DNA from: Cloeon dipterum
Lineage: Eukaryota > Arthropoda > Insecta > Ephemeroptera > Baetidae
Reading direction: 5' to 3'
Assembly (NCBI RefSeq): GCF_949628265.1
Contig: NC_088787.1
Coordinates: 11,212,501-11,276,500 of the forward strand
Length of the DNA: 64,000 nt
Part shown: in pieces, positions 11,290-21,969 of the stretch
Position numbering within the stretch: the first letter of the stretch is position 1
Layout: every line of letters begins with the position of its first letter
Notes under the pieces: model-generated
Told to the model about the DNA's origin: nothing
Database searches by the model: none
What the model saw: the letters and a program-made list of their open reading frames with translations, nothing else
Position numbers and translations under genes: made by a program

Positions 11290-14200
11290 TCAATTCACAG
11301 AAGGATGTTTTTTCAAATCCTTTGCATCAAAGTCACCAATAACATTCCCATTCTCACCAATCAAAGTGAACATGTGTTGAGATTTTTGATTTACGATTTC
11401 GAATGGACCGACAAATGTGGGCAACAATTTAGCTGACATTCCCTCTCCTTTTTTAGAAAGCACAAAATTCCTTTTCATGACAAGATCTCCAACTTGAAAA
11501 TTGCATGGCCGGCGTCTCAAATTGTAATGGTGCGCATTTTTCCTGTTTGCTGCTTGCATATATTCTTGAACTATTTTATATATTTTGTTCAATTTGGGAA
11601 AACGCTTGGCATATTTCTCAACAGGGTCTGCTACATTTTTGTCATTACTATTATCACGCGGTGCGTCAAAATTGTATAAATTCGGTTGTCTTCCAAATGC
11701 TAAGAAAAAAGGCGAATATTTTGTCGTTTCATGTACACTAGAGTTAATGGCAAAAGCTATTTCTTGCAAGTATTTATCCCAGTCTTTCTGATTGTCGGAC
11801 ACAAAACTTCGCATTATTGTCTCAAATACTCGGTTAACTCGCTCAGCAGGATTAGCTTGTGGGTGATATCGCGGTGTGTACTGCAAGGAAATGTTAAATT
11901 TCTTGGCTAACTCTTTAAAATCTTTACTCTGGTAAATCTTTGCGTTATCTTGGATCATTAACTCTGGCACGCCGTAGAGTAAGAATGATTTTTCCAACGC
12001 GGCGCAAACGCTTTTTGCCGTCGCGTCTCGCAATGGTGTTAAAATAACCATTTTGGAGAAAAAATCTTGCTGTGTGAGGACGTATTTATGCCCATTCGAA
12101 CTCCGCGGCAACTCCCCCACTATATCTGAAGAAAAAACCTGCCAGGGTTTCTCGACCTGATGAGAACTCATATATCCCGCCTGTGCGGACTGACTGGCTT
12201 TCTGCTCCAAACAAGTGTGGCAGTTTGTCACGAACTTCGCAATGTCACCACGCATTTTGGGCCAATAAAAATTTTCAGCAATTTTGTGAAACGTCTTAGT
12301 GAAGCCAAAATGACCTGCTTCAGGGCGTGCATGAAATCGGTTTAGTATTTCGGCTCTTTGTTCTTTGGGAATGACTTGTTTATAACACGACTCTTCCCAA
12401 GGGTTCCATGATTTTACTATTTTGAACAATTTACCATTCACTACTTTAAATAATGGGAATTTTTGGGGATTGGTTTGCACTTTTTGCAACAAGTGCAAAT
12501 ACCAATTATCCTTTACGCGCGCGTCGGATGCAATGAGGCACATTTTTACTGGCGCGGAAAATGAACGTGAAAGCAAATCTGGCACCACATTTAATTTTCC
12601 CGGTTTGTGGTAAACATCAAAATTGTATTTCTGCAATTTATAGACCCAGTTAGCTAATCTCCCTTTAGGATTTTTGAGGTCCTTAAGGAATTTCAGCGGC
12701 CTGTTGTCTGTAAAGAGCAAAAATTTATTATACGCCAGATAACCCTCCAACCGCTCGATCGCCCAAACTATCGCTAGCGCTTCTTTGTGTATTGTTGGAT
12801 ACTTCTGCTCGGCTTCAGTCAAAACACGACTAACATAAAACACTGGGTGTTCGCCATCCTCAAACAATTGAGTAAGAACGCCGCTAATGCCCACATCGGA
12901 CGCATCAGTTGACAGAATAAATTGTCTCGTAAAATCTGGTAAACGCACAAACGGATCTTTAATCAGTGCCTGTCTAATTGATGTAAATGCGGCCTCTTGC
13001 TCGCATTTCCATTCAAAAGCATTTTTCTTTCGCGTAAGTCTTGTCAAAGGTTCAACAACGGTACTAAAATTATCGATCAAACGCCTATAATAGGAAATGG
13101 CACCAAGCAACATTTTAACCTCTTTAATATTTGCCGGCCTTTTAAGTTGCAAAATCGATTGAATTTTGTCCGGATCTGGATGTAACCCGTTTTCATCCAA
13201 TAAATAACCTAACATCTTCATTGAACTACGTAGGAATTTACTTTTTCCCCAATTTGGAGTCATATTCGCTTCTCTAATCAAGCGGAAGAATTCTCGAAGC
13301 ACCTCAAAATGTAACTCAAGCGTCGGCGTACCGAGAAACACATCGTCTATATATACCTTAAGATACTTTTTGATCCAAGAGTTCCCAATAATCTTGTCAA
13401 ACACCCTCATGAAAGCTGGACCACTGTTGATAGCCCCAAATGGCACTACTTTAAACTGAAATTGGCCCTTCTGAGGAATGAAAAAGGCTGTTTTAGGTTT
13501 ACTTTCATTATCAAGTGGTATTTGCCAATAGCTTTTCCGGAAATCAACCGAGCTAATGTATTTAAACTCGCCCAAGTGATCAAGAATTGTGGCCAAAATC
13601 GGTACTGCATACGCGTCAGGTGTTGTAACTTTATTCAGCTCCCGTAAATCTAATACAAATCTTGGTTCTGTTCCTTTCGCTTCATTCCGCACAAAAAATC
13701 CTGGAGCGTTCCAAGGGCTTTTAGCTTCCTCAATCACGTCCATTTCAAGCAACTCATCAACGGTTTTGTGCATTACCACGAGCTCTGGTGGAGCAATATA
13801 ATATTGCTTGCATTTCACCGGTTTTGCGTCTCCCGTGTCGATGTGATGTTCGAATTGAACGCGTCCTAACTTAGTTGGAAAACTATCTCGCATTTCGGCA
13901 ATAAATGTTTCTAATTCAGCTTTGTCGTGCTCACCTAACTTGTTACCATCCGCTAATACTGCTGCTGCTTTTGGCTGGTTACCTTTTTCACCCGCGCACG
14001 AAATATGCCAAGTGCCTTTCTTCACGTCAGGAATAAATCCGGTTTTTAGCCAAAAATCTAAGCCTAGAATTAAGGATTGTTCAATTTTAGGGACCACCAA
14101 CGCCGAAATCAAAAAAGATTTATTGTCCAAAATGATGGGTAAATCTACGCTCCCTATCACTTCATTATACGAATTGTCGGCTAATTCAACTCGCCTAACA

Positions 14201-14556
14201 CTCGTCTTGTCTATATGTAATCCTAACTGGTCGATGACCGGCATGCCCGGACCTCCGACAATGCACACAGATGCACCACAATCCAACAATGCAGTCAGTT
14301 GTTTATTTACTACACATACGTCTAAAAATAATCTGTCATCGTCCAAAAGTGACTGAAACTTTCGTTCATTCTCACTCGCGCGCAGTGAATTTTGTCGCAA
14401 TTTATTCTTTATTGCCGCAATTTTCACGCGTATTGTCTCTGTCCGAAATCGATCTACATGGCACTTCCATTCCCGTCTTGTTTGACAGCGGGCCGCGGCG
14501 ACGAAGTGCTCGTATCGGTCGGGCCCCTTGGCACGTTTTTTGCCATTTGACTGCAT
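11290..14556 (-). CDS. pol: Gypsy Pol polyprotein (protease, RT, RNase H, integrase)
   Basis: Uninterrupted 1088-residue frame, counted from an ATG that probably is not used, since Pol should be made by frameshifting from Gag. Domains in order: aspartic protease with D92-C-G-A, a cysteine variant of the usual D-T/S-G; reverse transcriptase with LDLRELNKV (about 302-310), VPFGAINSGPAF and the YIDD catalytic motif (402-405); RNase H with STDAS (about 549) and FTDNRPLKF; integrase with a zinc-binding H742/H749/C779/C782 set and catalytic D811, D870 and E905; and a C-terminal GPF-type motif (FVGPFEIV). The domain order (integrase last) places it in Ty3/gypsy rather than copia. No stop or frameshift damage is visible. 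Confidence 0.95.
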   Translation of the reverse strand: MQSNGKKRAKGPDRYEHFVAAARCQTRREWKCHVDRFRTETIRVKIAAIKNKLRQNSLRASENERKFQSLLDDDRLFLDVCVVNKQLTALLDCGASVCIVGGPGMPVIDQLGLHIDKTSVRRVELADNSYNEVIGSVDLPIILDNKSFLISALVVPKIEQSLILGLDFWLKTGFIPDVKKGTWHISCAGEKGNQPKAAAVLADGNKLGEHDKAELETFIAEMRDSFPTKLGRVQFEHHIDTGDAKPVKCKQYYIAPPELVVMHKTVDELLEMDVIEEAKSPWNAPGFFVRNEAKGTEPRFVLDLRELNKVTTPDAYAVPILATILDHLGEFKYISSVDFRKSYWQIPLDNESKPKTAFFIPQKGQFQFKVVPFGAINSGPAFMRVFDKIIGNSWIKKYLKVYIDDVFLGTPTLELHFEVLREFFRLIREANMTPNWGKSKFLRSSMKMLGYLLDENGLHPDPDKIQSILQLKRPANIKEVKMLLGAISYYRRLIDNFSTVVEPLTRLTRKKNAFEWKCEQEAAFTSIRQALIKDPFVRLPDFTRQFILSTDASDVGISGVLTQLFEDGEHPVFYVSRVLTEAEQKYPTIHKEALAIVWAIERLEGYLAYNKFLLFTDNRPLKFLKDLKNPKGRLANWVYKLQKYNFDVYHKPGKLNVVPDLLSRSFSAPVKMCLIASDARVKDNWYLHLLQKVQTNPQKFPLFKVVNGKLFKIVKSWNPWEESCYKQVIPKEQRAEILNRFHARPEAGHFGFTKTFHKIAENFYWPKMRGDIAKFVTNCHTCLEQKASQSAQAGYMSSHQVEKPWQVFSSDIVGELPRSSNGHKYVLTQQDFFSKMVILTPLRDATAKSVCAALEKSFLLYGVPELMIQDNAKIYQSKDFKELAKKFNISLQYTPRYHPQANPAERVNRVFETIMRSFVSDNQKDWDKYLQEIAFAINSSVHETTKYSPFFLAFGRQPNLYNFDAPRDNSNDKNVADPVEKYAKRFPKLNKIYKIVQEYMQAANRKNAHHYNLRRRPCNFQVGDLVMKRNFVLSKKGEGMSAKLLPTFVGPFEIVNQKSQHMFTLIGENGNVIGDFDAKDLKKHPSVN

Positions 14557-16211
14557 CTCTCATTCGTACACTTTGACTTAACCACACCTGACTTCCCACA
14601 AGAGTAACAAAATTTATTTGCTACGTTAGAAGGACAATAAACAAATCTATGTCCCGGTTTACGGCAATTCCAGCACACTCTGTCTGCACTCTCTGCAGTC
14701 GCATTTCGCACAAACAATGGATTTGGTTTTGCTAAACCCGGCACATAATTCAATTTCTTGTCTTTCCCTTCAGTTTGTCGCGCCGCGCCTTCACTCGCAG
14801 AAGCCGCCTGCTGCTGCTTCTTTTCGCTCGCAATCGCGCACGCTTTCTTCTCGTTTGTCTTTTTCTCGTTCGCTCGCTTTTTCTCCTCGTATCTATACAC
14901 TAATTTTGGCTCGACGGGATTTTCTGGAGTTTGCGGCTCCTTGTATGTCTGAATTCTACACTGGACCTTCTCCAGTTTCAGTCCCTCCCTGACTAAATCG
15001 TGCAATGAATGAATATCCTCGAGTGGCAATTTATCCAATGAAACTGGATTCAAACGCGCAATAATGAACTCGAGCTTCTCCGCGTCACTCGGCGGTTTCG
15101 CTAGCAGTGAAAAACTCTGCTTCATCTCAGCCACATAAATATTCAAACGTTCATCTACTCCCTGCGTTCGCAATCTAAGTTGATGCCACAATCGCTCGTC
15201 ATAATTCGGAGGTTTAAAATTCTGCAAGAAATCCGGTACAAAATCAGCCCACGAACTCCAACACTCGCGGTTCGCCATGAACCAAGTTCTCGCTTGTCCC
15301 ACGAACAAGTTGTGCGCGGCCAACCAAATCTCGCGATCAGTCAAATTACTCTCGCTCTTCTTCAACTCGAATTCGCGCAGAAACTCGGCGAAACTTAACT
15401 CAGATTTAGAATCTCCGTCAAATTTCAATTTCCAGTCCCGGACCGAAATAACTTTCCCTCGTTTCCGCGATTCTGTCAACGACTCCGTGATAGGCCACAC
15501 CTTGGCCTGTCCATCGCTTGCCAAAATCGGAATTGGTTGTTTCGACTCTTCATCTACAATCATCGGCATGTACAAAAGTGACCCTGCGGTTAATTTTGCC
15601 CTGCCTTGAGGCGTCGAGTGCGCCGCAACCGCGTTCTCTTCACGCGCGTTGTTTGCATTGCCCTCGCTCTCTTCATCATCATCCGAGTCCCCGGCTCCCA
15701 AAATCTGAATCGACAAATTTAGTTGCTGTTCTTGGCGGTCGACAGGTCCAGCTGTCACTCCCGACCCACCCTGTTGCTTTTGCTCATCCACGTTACCTTT
15801 GCACACGCGCGCGTAAGCTCTCTCTAAATGCTGCCTCAAAAACTGGATATTTTGAGTTGTTTTAACCGCATCTTCAGGGGGAAATAGTCTGCAAAGTCGG
15901 TCGCGAAAAAATGCAATATGCGTTTTCACCTTCCGCATCTCCGTTTGATTTTGCCCTGAAGCAGCTGATTTCGCCCACGTTTTCACATTCTCTACACTAG
16001 TCGTCAGCCTCGCAAGCTCGTCGGTAATCTCGGCTACATCTGTAACTTTGATTTCCTCGATTTCACCCGCAAGAACTGCAGCGCGCGCGGTTTTCAATTC
16101 GTCTCTCAAAGTTTTCAGAGTTTTGTCTCCGATCTCAATACCACGGAACTCACATTCTAGCTTAACATAATCATCTGTCAAACGGTCAAACTCAATGTTC
16201 AGCCGTTCCAT
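14454..16211 (-). CDS. gag: Gypsy Gag protein
   Basis: Frame of 585 residues. The N-terminal third is helical and charged. The middle (about 270-400) is a retrotransposon capsid region with W-F-M-A-N and a Y-D-E-R-L-W-H-Q-L-R motif. Near the C-terminus a perfect CCHC zinc knuckle (C-x2-C-x4-H-x4-C, 513-526) is followed by a second knuckle at 535-548 in which Val replaces the His. Gag packages the element RNA into virus-like particles. It overlaps pol by 103 nt, with pol in the -1 frame. A decayed relative of its N-terminus lies at 28331-28440. Confidence 0.93.
   Translation of the reverse strand: MERLNIEFDRLTDDYVKLECEFRGIEIGDKTLKTLRDELKTARAAVLAGEIEEIKVTDVAEITDELARLTTSVENVKTWAKSAASGQNQTEMRKVKTHIAFFRDRLCRLFPPEDAVKTTQNIQFLRQHLERAYARVCKGNVDEQKQQGGSGVTAGPVDRQEQQLNLSIQILGAGDSDDDEESEGNANNAREENAVAAHSTPQGRAKLTAGSLLYMPMIVDEESKQPIPILASDGQAKVWPITESLTESRKRGKVISVRDWKLKFDGDSKSELSFAEFLREFELKKSESNLTDREIWLAAHNLFVGQARTWFMANRECWSSWADFVPDFLQNFKPPNYDERLWHQLRLRTQGVDERLNIYVAEMKQSFSLLAKPPSDAEKLEFIIARLNPVSLDKLPLEDIHSLHDLVREGLKLEKVQCRIQTYKEPQTPENPVEPKLVYRYEEKKRANEKKTNEKKACAIASEKKQQQAASASEGAARQTEGKDKKLNYVPGLAKPNPLFVRNATAESADRVCWNCRKPGHRFVYCPSNVANKFCYSCGKSGVVKSKCTNERCSQMAKNVPRGPTDTSTSSPRPAVKQDGNGSAM
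14535..14541 (-). promoter_or_regulatory. -1 frameshift slippery heptamer A_AAA_AAC
   Basis: On the minus strand the gag-pol overlap contains AAAAAAC in the exact X-XXY-YYZ register of the gag frame (gag codons GCA AAA AAC). A -1 slip here enters the pol frame. GC-rich complementary segments follow within a few dozen bases and could form the stimulatory structure; the fold is inferred. Confidence 0.75.
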
Positions 16212-16600
16212 CTTGAACTCAAACTAAATCTTTAAATCAACAATCAAAATTAAATGAATGCACACACAAAATCTAAAAATCAATTCAAACTCTGCCTTAG
16301 AATTAAATTGAATAAACGACAACGAAATCGAAAATTACGATCTAGAGAGGAATTTACAATGGAAGTTCGCCCCTAATCTCGCATTCCACGACTCAACAAA
16401 ATTCAACAAATTTCTCAACGCACTCGCAATTAATGTAATGCTACTAACGCAAGAAATTTACACAAAACTGCAACAGGATCGCAACGCAACAATTTGTAGT
16501 CAGCCAAAAATTTCAATAATGGGAATTGAAATGTCCAAGAAAATGCACTTTATAAATAGAAGAATTCAAATTACTTTAGGGAACCGAATGTCGCATTTGA

Positions 16601-16618
16601 CAAATTCAAGGGATGCCA
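16601..16618 (-). other. Candidate tRNA primer-binding site
   Basis: Immediately inside the 5' LTR the minus strand reads TGGCATCCCTTGAATTTG. TGG is the complement of a tRNA CCA end. The priming tRNA could not be identified by eye. Confidence 0.5.
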
Positions 16619-17740
16619 TCTAATGGCCAAATGCCATTAATCAAAATTTTAGTTGAAAAGTAAGGAATGCCAGCTTATTTATTTAAATTCTAACCTTAAA
16701 TAAGCAAAAGGTACGCAACTGAATTCTCATCCAGGATTTAAATCAAATCAAGTTCAAGGGTTCGCTGCGGCCATCCGATTCGTAAATCTAATTGACACGA
16801 AATTCAAATTTCCGGGTGAAACAAAGAAAATGAGACTAGCGACACTTCAAGAAAATGAAAAATATACTGCTGCCAGTTTATTACAAAAGACTAAATATTG
16901 TATGGTGATGTGTCATCTTTTGTCTTGGCAAGTATTAAAAAAAAGGAAGAGGTTAGTAGGGGTTTAACAATCGTGGTGTGAAATTTTGCGCTATCAAAAA
17001 CATTATTTCGTACTCATCACTGTAAGAAAGGTCGAGTTCCAATCACAAAACAATTGTAGTCGAAGTTCTCCTGTTGCTCACAATGTATAGTGGTCGCTGT
17101 GGCTGCACGGCGAGGACCGGGTAGATGGTCTTGGGTGGACTCAGGGTGTCGAGGGTCCAAACCCGCCGCCCGTACGACGCCCGGGAAGGCTTCGCAGGCC
17201 GTCGATTCAAACAGTACAGAACGGCCCCGCAGGGCACCTGAGGTTACAAGAAATTTGTCAGAAAGCGGCCAAAAATAAATCAAGTGCCCAGAAGTCACTT
17301 GGGAAAATAGGAAGCCCAAAGATTAAAACTGTAACTTACGTAGTAGTACAGCTTAACAGTTAAATCGGATCCGACTCAGAATAGAAGTCGCAAGTTGGCT
17401 GAATGCACACCATCTACACGATGTGTGCTTCGCCAGTCAAGGGGTTTGGGCTTCTGACAAATTTACTTGCAGGCGAATACATATGCACTCGCCCCCACTT
17501 AGTGCCTGCTCAGGGTATAGGTTCGTCTATTTTAAATATAGGCGAAGGTGCACTCTTACAGCGAAAATTCACAATACATTGGTTCGCGCGAAACTTATAC
17601 AATTCAAATTTTGATAGCGCTTGTGTGTAGGGGACATAGTGGAAGAAATAGAGTAATAAAAAAATTAAAATAAATTATTCTCTTTTCGAATAATTACGTG
17701 TCTGATTTAATCTTAAGCCAATGAACTAAACAACGTTATA
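16619..17740 (-). repeat. 5' LTR of the gypsy element
   Basis: Twin of 10113-11234, same length and no visible difference. It should carry the element's promoter. The ATTG duplication follows at 17741-17744. Confidence 0.93.
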
Positions 17741-17744
17741 ATTG

Positions 17745-18220
17745 TTAACGCGAATATTCAAATTGTATCATTCTTCATCTGGCAATTCAGTGTAACGGAC
17801 GTTTAATAATTCGCGGACCCAAGAATTTGGGGTACGTGCCGTTAACGATAAAAATATTAATGTAATTGTATTATACAGTCCTGTTGACGATTAAACAAGT
17901 CTGTGTTAAAAAGAATTATTATTTGGTCAACTCTTCCCTTGCGACCAAAATACTGATTTTTAAAAATCAATATTTTCGCTCATCCATCATGCGAATATTT
18001 TTTTATTTTCCATACAAAATGCGCAAAATTGCAGAAAAACCTGCACAAAAACAGTTTTTTCAATAAATTGGGTTTTTCCAGAAAAATGCGGGTCAATTCA
18101 ACAAAACCTTTATTCATTAAGTCGGAATATTTACAGGTGACTTTTGAATTGTCGTCAGGAATGGTTATAATACATAATTTAATGTAGTTCGTAGACAAAG
18201 TGTACGAGGATTTATTTCAG
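17745..18220. other. Non-genic, short inverted motif
   Basis: AT-rich DNA. A short imperfect inverted motif, GCAGAAAAACC (18031) ... GGGTTTTTCCAG (18070), resembles one at 24962-25012 and may mark a decayed repeat family. Confidence 0.35.
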
Positions 18221-18224
18221 ATTC

Positions 18225-18906
18225 TTTTTTAATCAGCATAAGCTCAATTATTGAAAGCCATAAAATTCGCACGGTTCTTAAAAATATCTGTGCGATCCCT
18301 TACTCACGGAGCCAAGATAATTAAGAAAGAATTAAAATGAACACGAGGTGACACCTGGCATGGAGATGCATTTCCGAAAGTAGACAAACGCATCAGAGCA
18401 CCAGGCAATAATGGGCCTAAAAAAGGCTGTTGTTTTAAAGGCAAAAAATTTAATGGGCTGTAGACAAAAGGGTGCGATTGTCACCATAAGTGATCTAATA
18501 ATTCAAGTTCTAATGTGGCAATCTGTCTTGGGGGAGCTTATCCAAAAGAAGAGGAAACATCCCAAAGACCACGTGCAGATTCTCGCGCCCCTCAAGGCGG
18601 GGCAATGAGTATATAAAAACACGGAGTTGCAAGAGGAAGGCGCACTGTGTTCTTCTCGCACTTTTCAAAACGACGGCAGTGAGGCTGCTTCTCAGCCCCT
18701 GCTCGAGTTCATATTATGCTCAACGCACCACCGTGCTTTTTGTGTCTGGCCGGAGCATCTCCTGCAACTTGTCGCGACCCGAAGCAGCCCAATTCAGTCA
18801 ATAGTCTGCCACGGCTCCCCCTCCCCTCACGGTGTCAACTGCTTAAATCCCAATTTGATATCAACCCGAAATTGGCAATTCGATTGATGGTCATCCTGGC
18901 ATTTCT
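18225..18906 (+). promoter_or_regulatory. Duplicated promoter block, copy 2, with TATA box and short first exon
   Basis: It shares GATCCCTTACTCACGGAGCC (18296) with copy 1 and GCTTCTCAGCC (near 18688) with copy 3. TATAAAA lies at 18612-18618. An ATG at 18887 encodes M-V-I-L-A-F plus two bases, then GTAAGT at 18907, so the phase (2) matches copy 1. An acceptor after CTCTCCCCAG joins in frame to a basic open frame at 19036-19261, listed separately. Confidence 0.4.
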
Positions 18907-19035
18907 GTAAGTACATCTTGTTCTCTTAAATATGTCGAAATTACACGCCCTAACGCCAAAGCCAAGCGTTAATGCAAGCTCATCTTACACCCTCCTTGCA
19001 TTTTACCCCAAATCGACTCACCCAACTCTCCCCAG

Positions 19036-19261
19036 CGCAGCGAGGGCCCGCTGGCGCCGGAAAAATCTAATAAAAAAACCCGCTCCGATAGCGATCTCGG
19101 TGTGGGTCACCCTGAAAAAGGCCACCACGGTGGGGGCGGGCGGCGGGGCTCGGCGTCGGCGACTGGCGAGGCCCTTCCAGGGAGGGTTCGTGAGCTATAA
19201 TCCCTCAACCCGTCGAATTATTAGACAGAAAAAACCGAGGCGCTCCCGATACGGAGATTAG
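19036..19261 (+). CDS. Possible second exon, Arg/Lys-rich peptide
   Basis: A stretch following a strong acceptor (CTCTCCCCAG) that stays open for 74 codons in the phase expected from the 18887-18906 exon, ending at TAG. The product would be about 81 residues, very rich in Arg and Lys with a Gly-Ala patch. I recognise no family. The hydrophobic start is short for a signal peptide, so secretion is doubtful. It may be a chance frame in a GC-rich patch. Confidence 0.2.
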
Positions 19262-21965
19262 TAAATGCTTCTTGAAAATTAAAAATGATCGTTGCGTGAG
19301 CACGTGGGTTGACTTTCAACAATGCGGTTCTGGACAATATGCGAAGTTTGAAAAAAAGAGTCGTTCGGGCGCCGCGCGGCACCACGCAGCGCTTTGCCGC
19401 GATGCTGAAAATAGCTTTGCCGCTCTATGCACTTCGCTGCAAAAGCGTTCCTCCGCAAAGCGCTTCGCCACACAGCGCTTTGCCATCCCGTGTAATCTTG
19501 TGAATAATGCTTCACTGCAAAGGGCCTCGCCGCTCTGCACCGCGGAAAGGTGCTCTGCTAAAAAAAAGTGCTTCGCCGCACAGCGAAATTAGGATAAGTG
19601 TTGGTGGCGCCTCGCGGTGCCCCTCTCCACCCGTGTGCGCGTTCAAAATCTGCATTGAGACACTCAAAAGAGCCGAAAATAAGCGACGTCACCGGCTGAA
19701 CCGCATAATAACAATCTTCAGGTGGCTTAACCTTAGGAAGGCCGGGAACAGGCGAGGTTGAAAAATCGTCAAATTTGCCAGAAATCGCGAAAAAGCATTA
19801 AAATTCGGCCTGGGAAAGGATCTCAGGTCGCGGTACCCTGGAAAAGGTTGGTCAGGTATGCCAGTTGAAATCTATTCGCTAGACACGTCTGATAAGAGGT
19901 GGGTAGAATTTAAAAAAAAAAAATCAATGAAAAGTGTGTGCGGGCCGGCCAAAAGTAATAGCTTGCCCCTGTGCACTGTGCATGCTGCACCGCTCCGCAA
20001 GAGCGAAATCCGCTTAAAATAAGCGAAAGGAAGCGTTGGCACCGGCAAACCCACGTATTGACAGTTCTCAGGGTGCGTGACCTGAGGTAGGTCGGTGGTG
20101 GCGAGGGCGAAAATTCGCCACCAACTATGGTTAAATGAGCACAAAGCTGCTGAAAAATCATCTGTGACTGTGGAATTTGGCAAAATCCGGTCACGAGAAA
20201 TTACATTCTAAATTAATGACATTGGGAAACGAAATTTAATGTAAGTTACTTTTTCATTAATTAGAACCATTTAGAGCCGAGGTCAATTTTGTATATTATG
20301 TCAGCTATCACGACTCGGGCTCGTGAGCAGCGTTTAGTTGTATAAGGCGAGAAGCAATAAAAGTGTCAGCAGATGTGGCGCCGAGTTGACGCTAGAACAA
20401 GAGAACGATTTGTTGATTGTGCAATTTAGTTTACATTTGGAGACGCCGACGAGCAGTTTTATGAGTATGGCAAAATTATAAACGGATGATGTGGCTTTGA
20501 GCAACGTTTGACAAACAATTCATGGGAGCAGAAATTCTGCGTGCGTGTATCTCGTCGCGGCTGGCACACACTCAAACCAAAAAACCCGCATAAAATGAAT
20601 TTTGGTAGAGCAAAATCGCTGAAAATCGAGATTAGGGCGTCTTTCGACTCACTCGTACTGATCCGATCGCCAAAATTGAAATAAACTGCGGCGCTTTTAC
20701 GACGGCCCCCGTTGCCGTCTGTGCAAAATCCGAATTTTTAAACCTCCGCCAAAATTCGCCAATGGGCCCCAAATTTTTGAAAATCGGTTTACAGTTACTT
20801 TTTGCCAAAGAGTATAGAGTGATAATCGCGGCGTAAAAAAGTTTTTTACTACCTAAAAACCGTCGGCGGGGCCTCTGGGCCCGCGTGCGCACCCCCCCCC
20901 CTCCCGAATAAAATAATTATTGTCCAAACCCCGTTTTTCGACTTTAAAACTCTTATATCTCGGCTCCTATGGGACGCACAGCCCAAACCCGGTGTTGACC
21001 GAACTCGCCGTAAAATTTAGCGTGTTATAGGCGCATTTTCCACCCCCTGCAACTCCCGTCACCTCTAAAACGATGCAATAAGGCCCACTTTTGATTTATT
21101 TTTTTAATTCTTCTATGCTAGGATCGAGTTTAAAACGCACTGGAACACTTTCTTGCACCTCTCGTGTGGACCAATCGGGTTAAGTCGCGATCGATGCGGT
21201 TTTGCCGCTTTTTTACCCAGAAGCATGTAGGGAAGCGTTTTACAAAAGAGGGGGCCGGGCGGCGGGCCTCCGGGTTAAAAACCCCGGGGGTCGCTGTCGC
21301 ATTTTGCCCCCTCATTTTGCCTAATTAATTATTTACCAAATAGTACAAAAAGTGAAACTTCCGCTGCATTTCTGCCTAACTCCATGAATGCAACATGCAA
21401 TGTGCTCTAGATCATATATTCAACAATCAACAATGGTCGGCTGTATCTCTTTTTTGATCCGGCCCGACTTATATGCTGACAGTTACTGTTTGGCCAGACA
21501 TAAAGTACATTTTTGATGCGAGTGCGCGCGCAAGTGAATCCTTTCTCTAAAATACGACGCGCAATAACCCCTCAAAAACAGTTAACCAAGAGCCAACGTT
21601 TGGCTGCCCGCCTGGGGATACCTCCAGTTGGCAGCCAGATGGCCAGCAATTGGCGTTATACCAATAATTAAGTACCATGCACTCATTTTCCATGAAACTA
21701 AACTTCTCTAATCTAAATAAAAGAAATTAGGCCAAAAATGTCAGCCTTTATCTGGCAGAAAAGAAATCTGTAGACTCGATCGTCTACATGTTACAATATT
21801 TAAATTAATCACTTGCACCCCGGTTAACCTTTTATGCAGAGCCTTATTTAGGCACAAATAACGGATCCATCCACACTTTAATTATTAAAAAAATAGCCCA
21901 GATCAAGAATGTCGCTCGCGTGTTACACTTCTTAAGTGGAAAAAGGAAAAGCCAGATTAGTGTGT
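19262..21965. other. Non-genic; degenerate short repeats and GC-rich, repeat-like block
   Basis: At 19365-19590 variants of AGCGCTTTGCCGC and CTTCGCCGC recur in both orientations, a degenerate short-unit repeat. At 20580-21310 a GC-rich block with a C13 run (from 20890) lacks any coherent frame and reads like part of a non-coding transposable element, but its ends could not be fixed. Confidence 0.35.
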
Positions 21966-21969
21966 TGTC

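Larger units (their letters stand above)
10113..17740 (-). mobile_element. Complete Ty3/gypsy LTR retrotransposon
   Basis: A full-length element on the minus strand: 5' LTR 16619-17740, gag 14454-16211, pol 11290-14556, 3' LTR 10113-11234. It is flanked by a perfect 4-bp target-site duplication, ATTG (10109-10112 and 17741-17744), the usual gypsy-family length. The LTRs are 1122 bp each, keep a constant 6506-bp offset and showed no difference on reading. Both ORFs are open. Together these indicate a recent insertion. A polypurine tract abuts the 3' LTR and a TGG-starting primer-site candidate abuts the 5' LTR. No env-like ORF exists between pol and the 3' LTR, and no chromodomain follows the integrase. 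The element lies between copies 1 and 2 of the promoter block. Confidence 0.95.

Noticed and set aside
19272..19592. Alanine/arginine/serine-rich frames on both strands
   Set aside because: They fall in degenerate short repeats; open frames there are a composition effect.
20632..21315. Minus-strand frames in a GC-rich block
   Set aside because: Low-complexity and no motif; more like non-coding transposon sequence.
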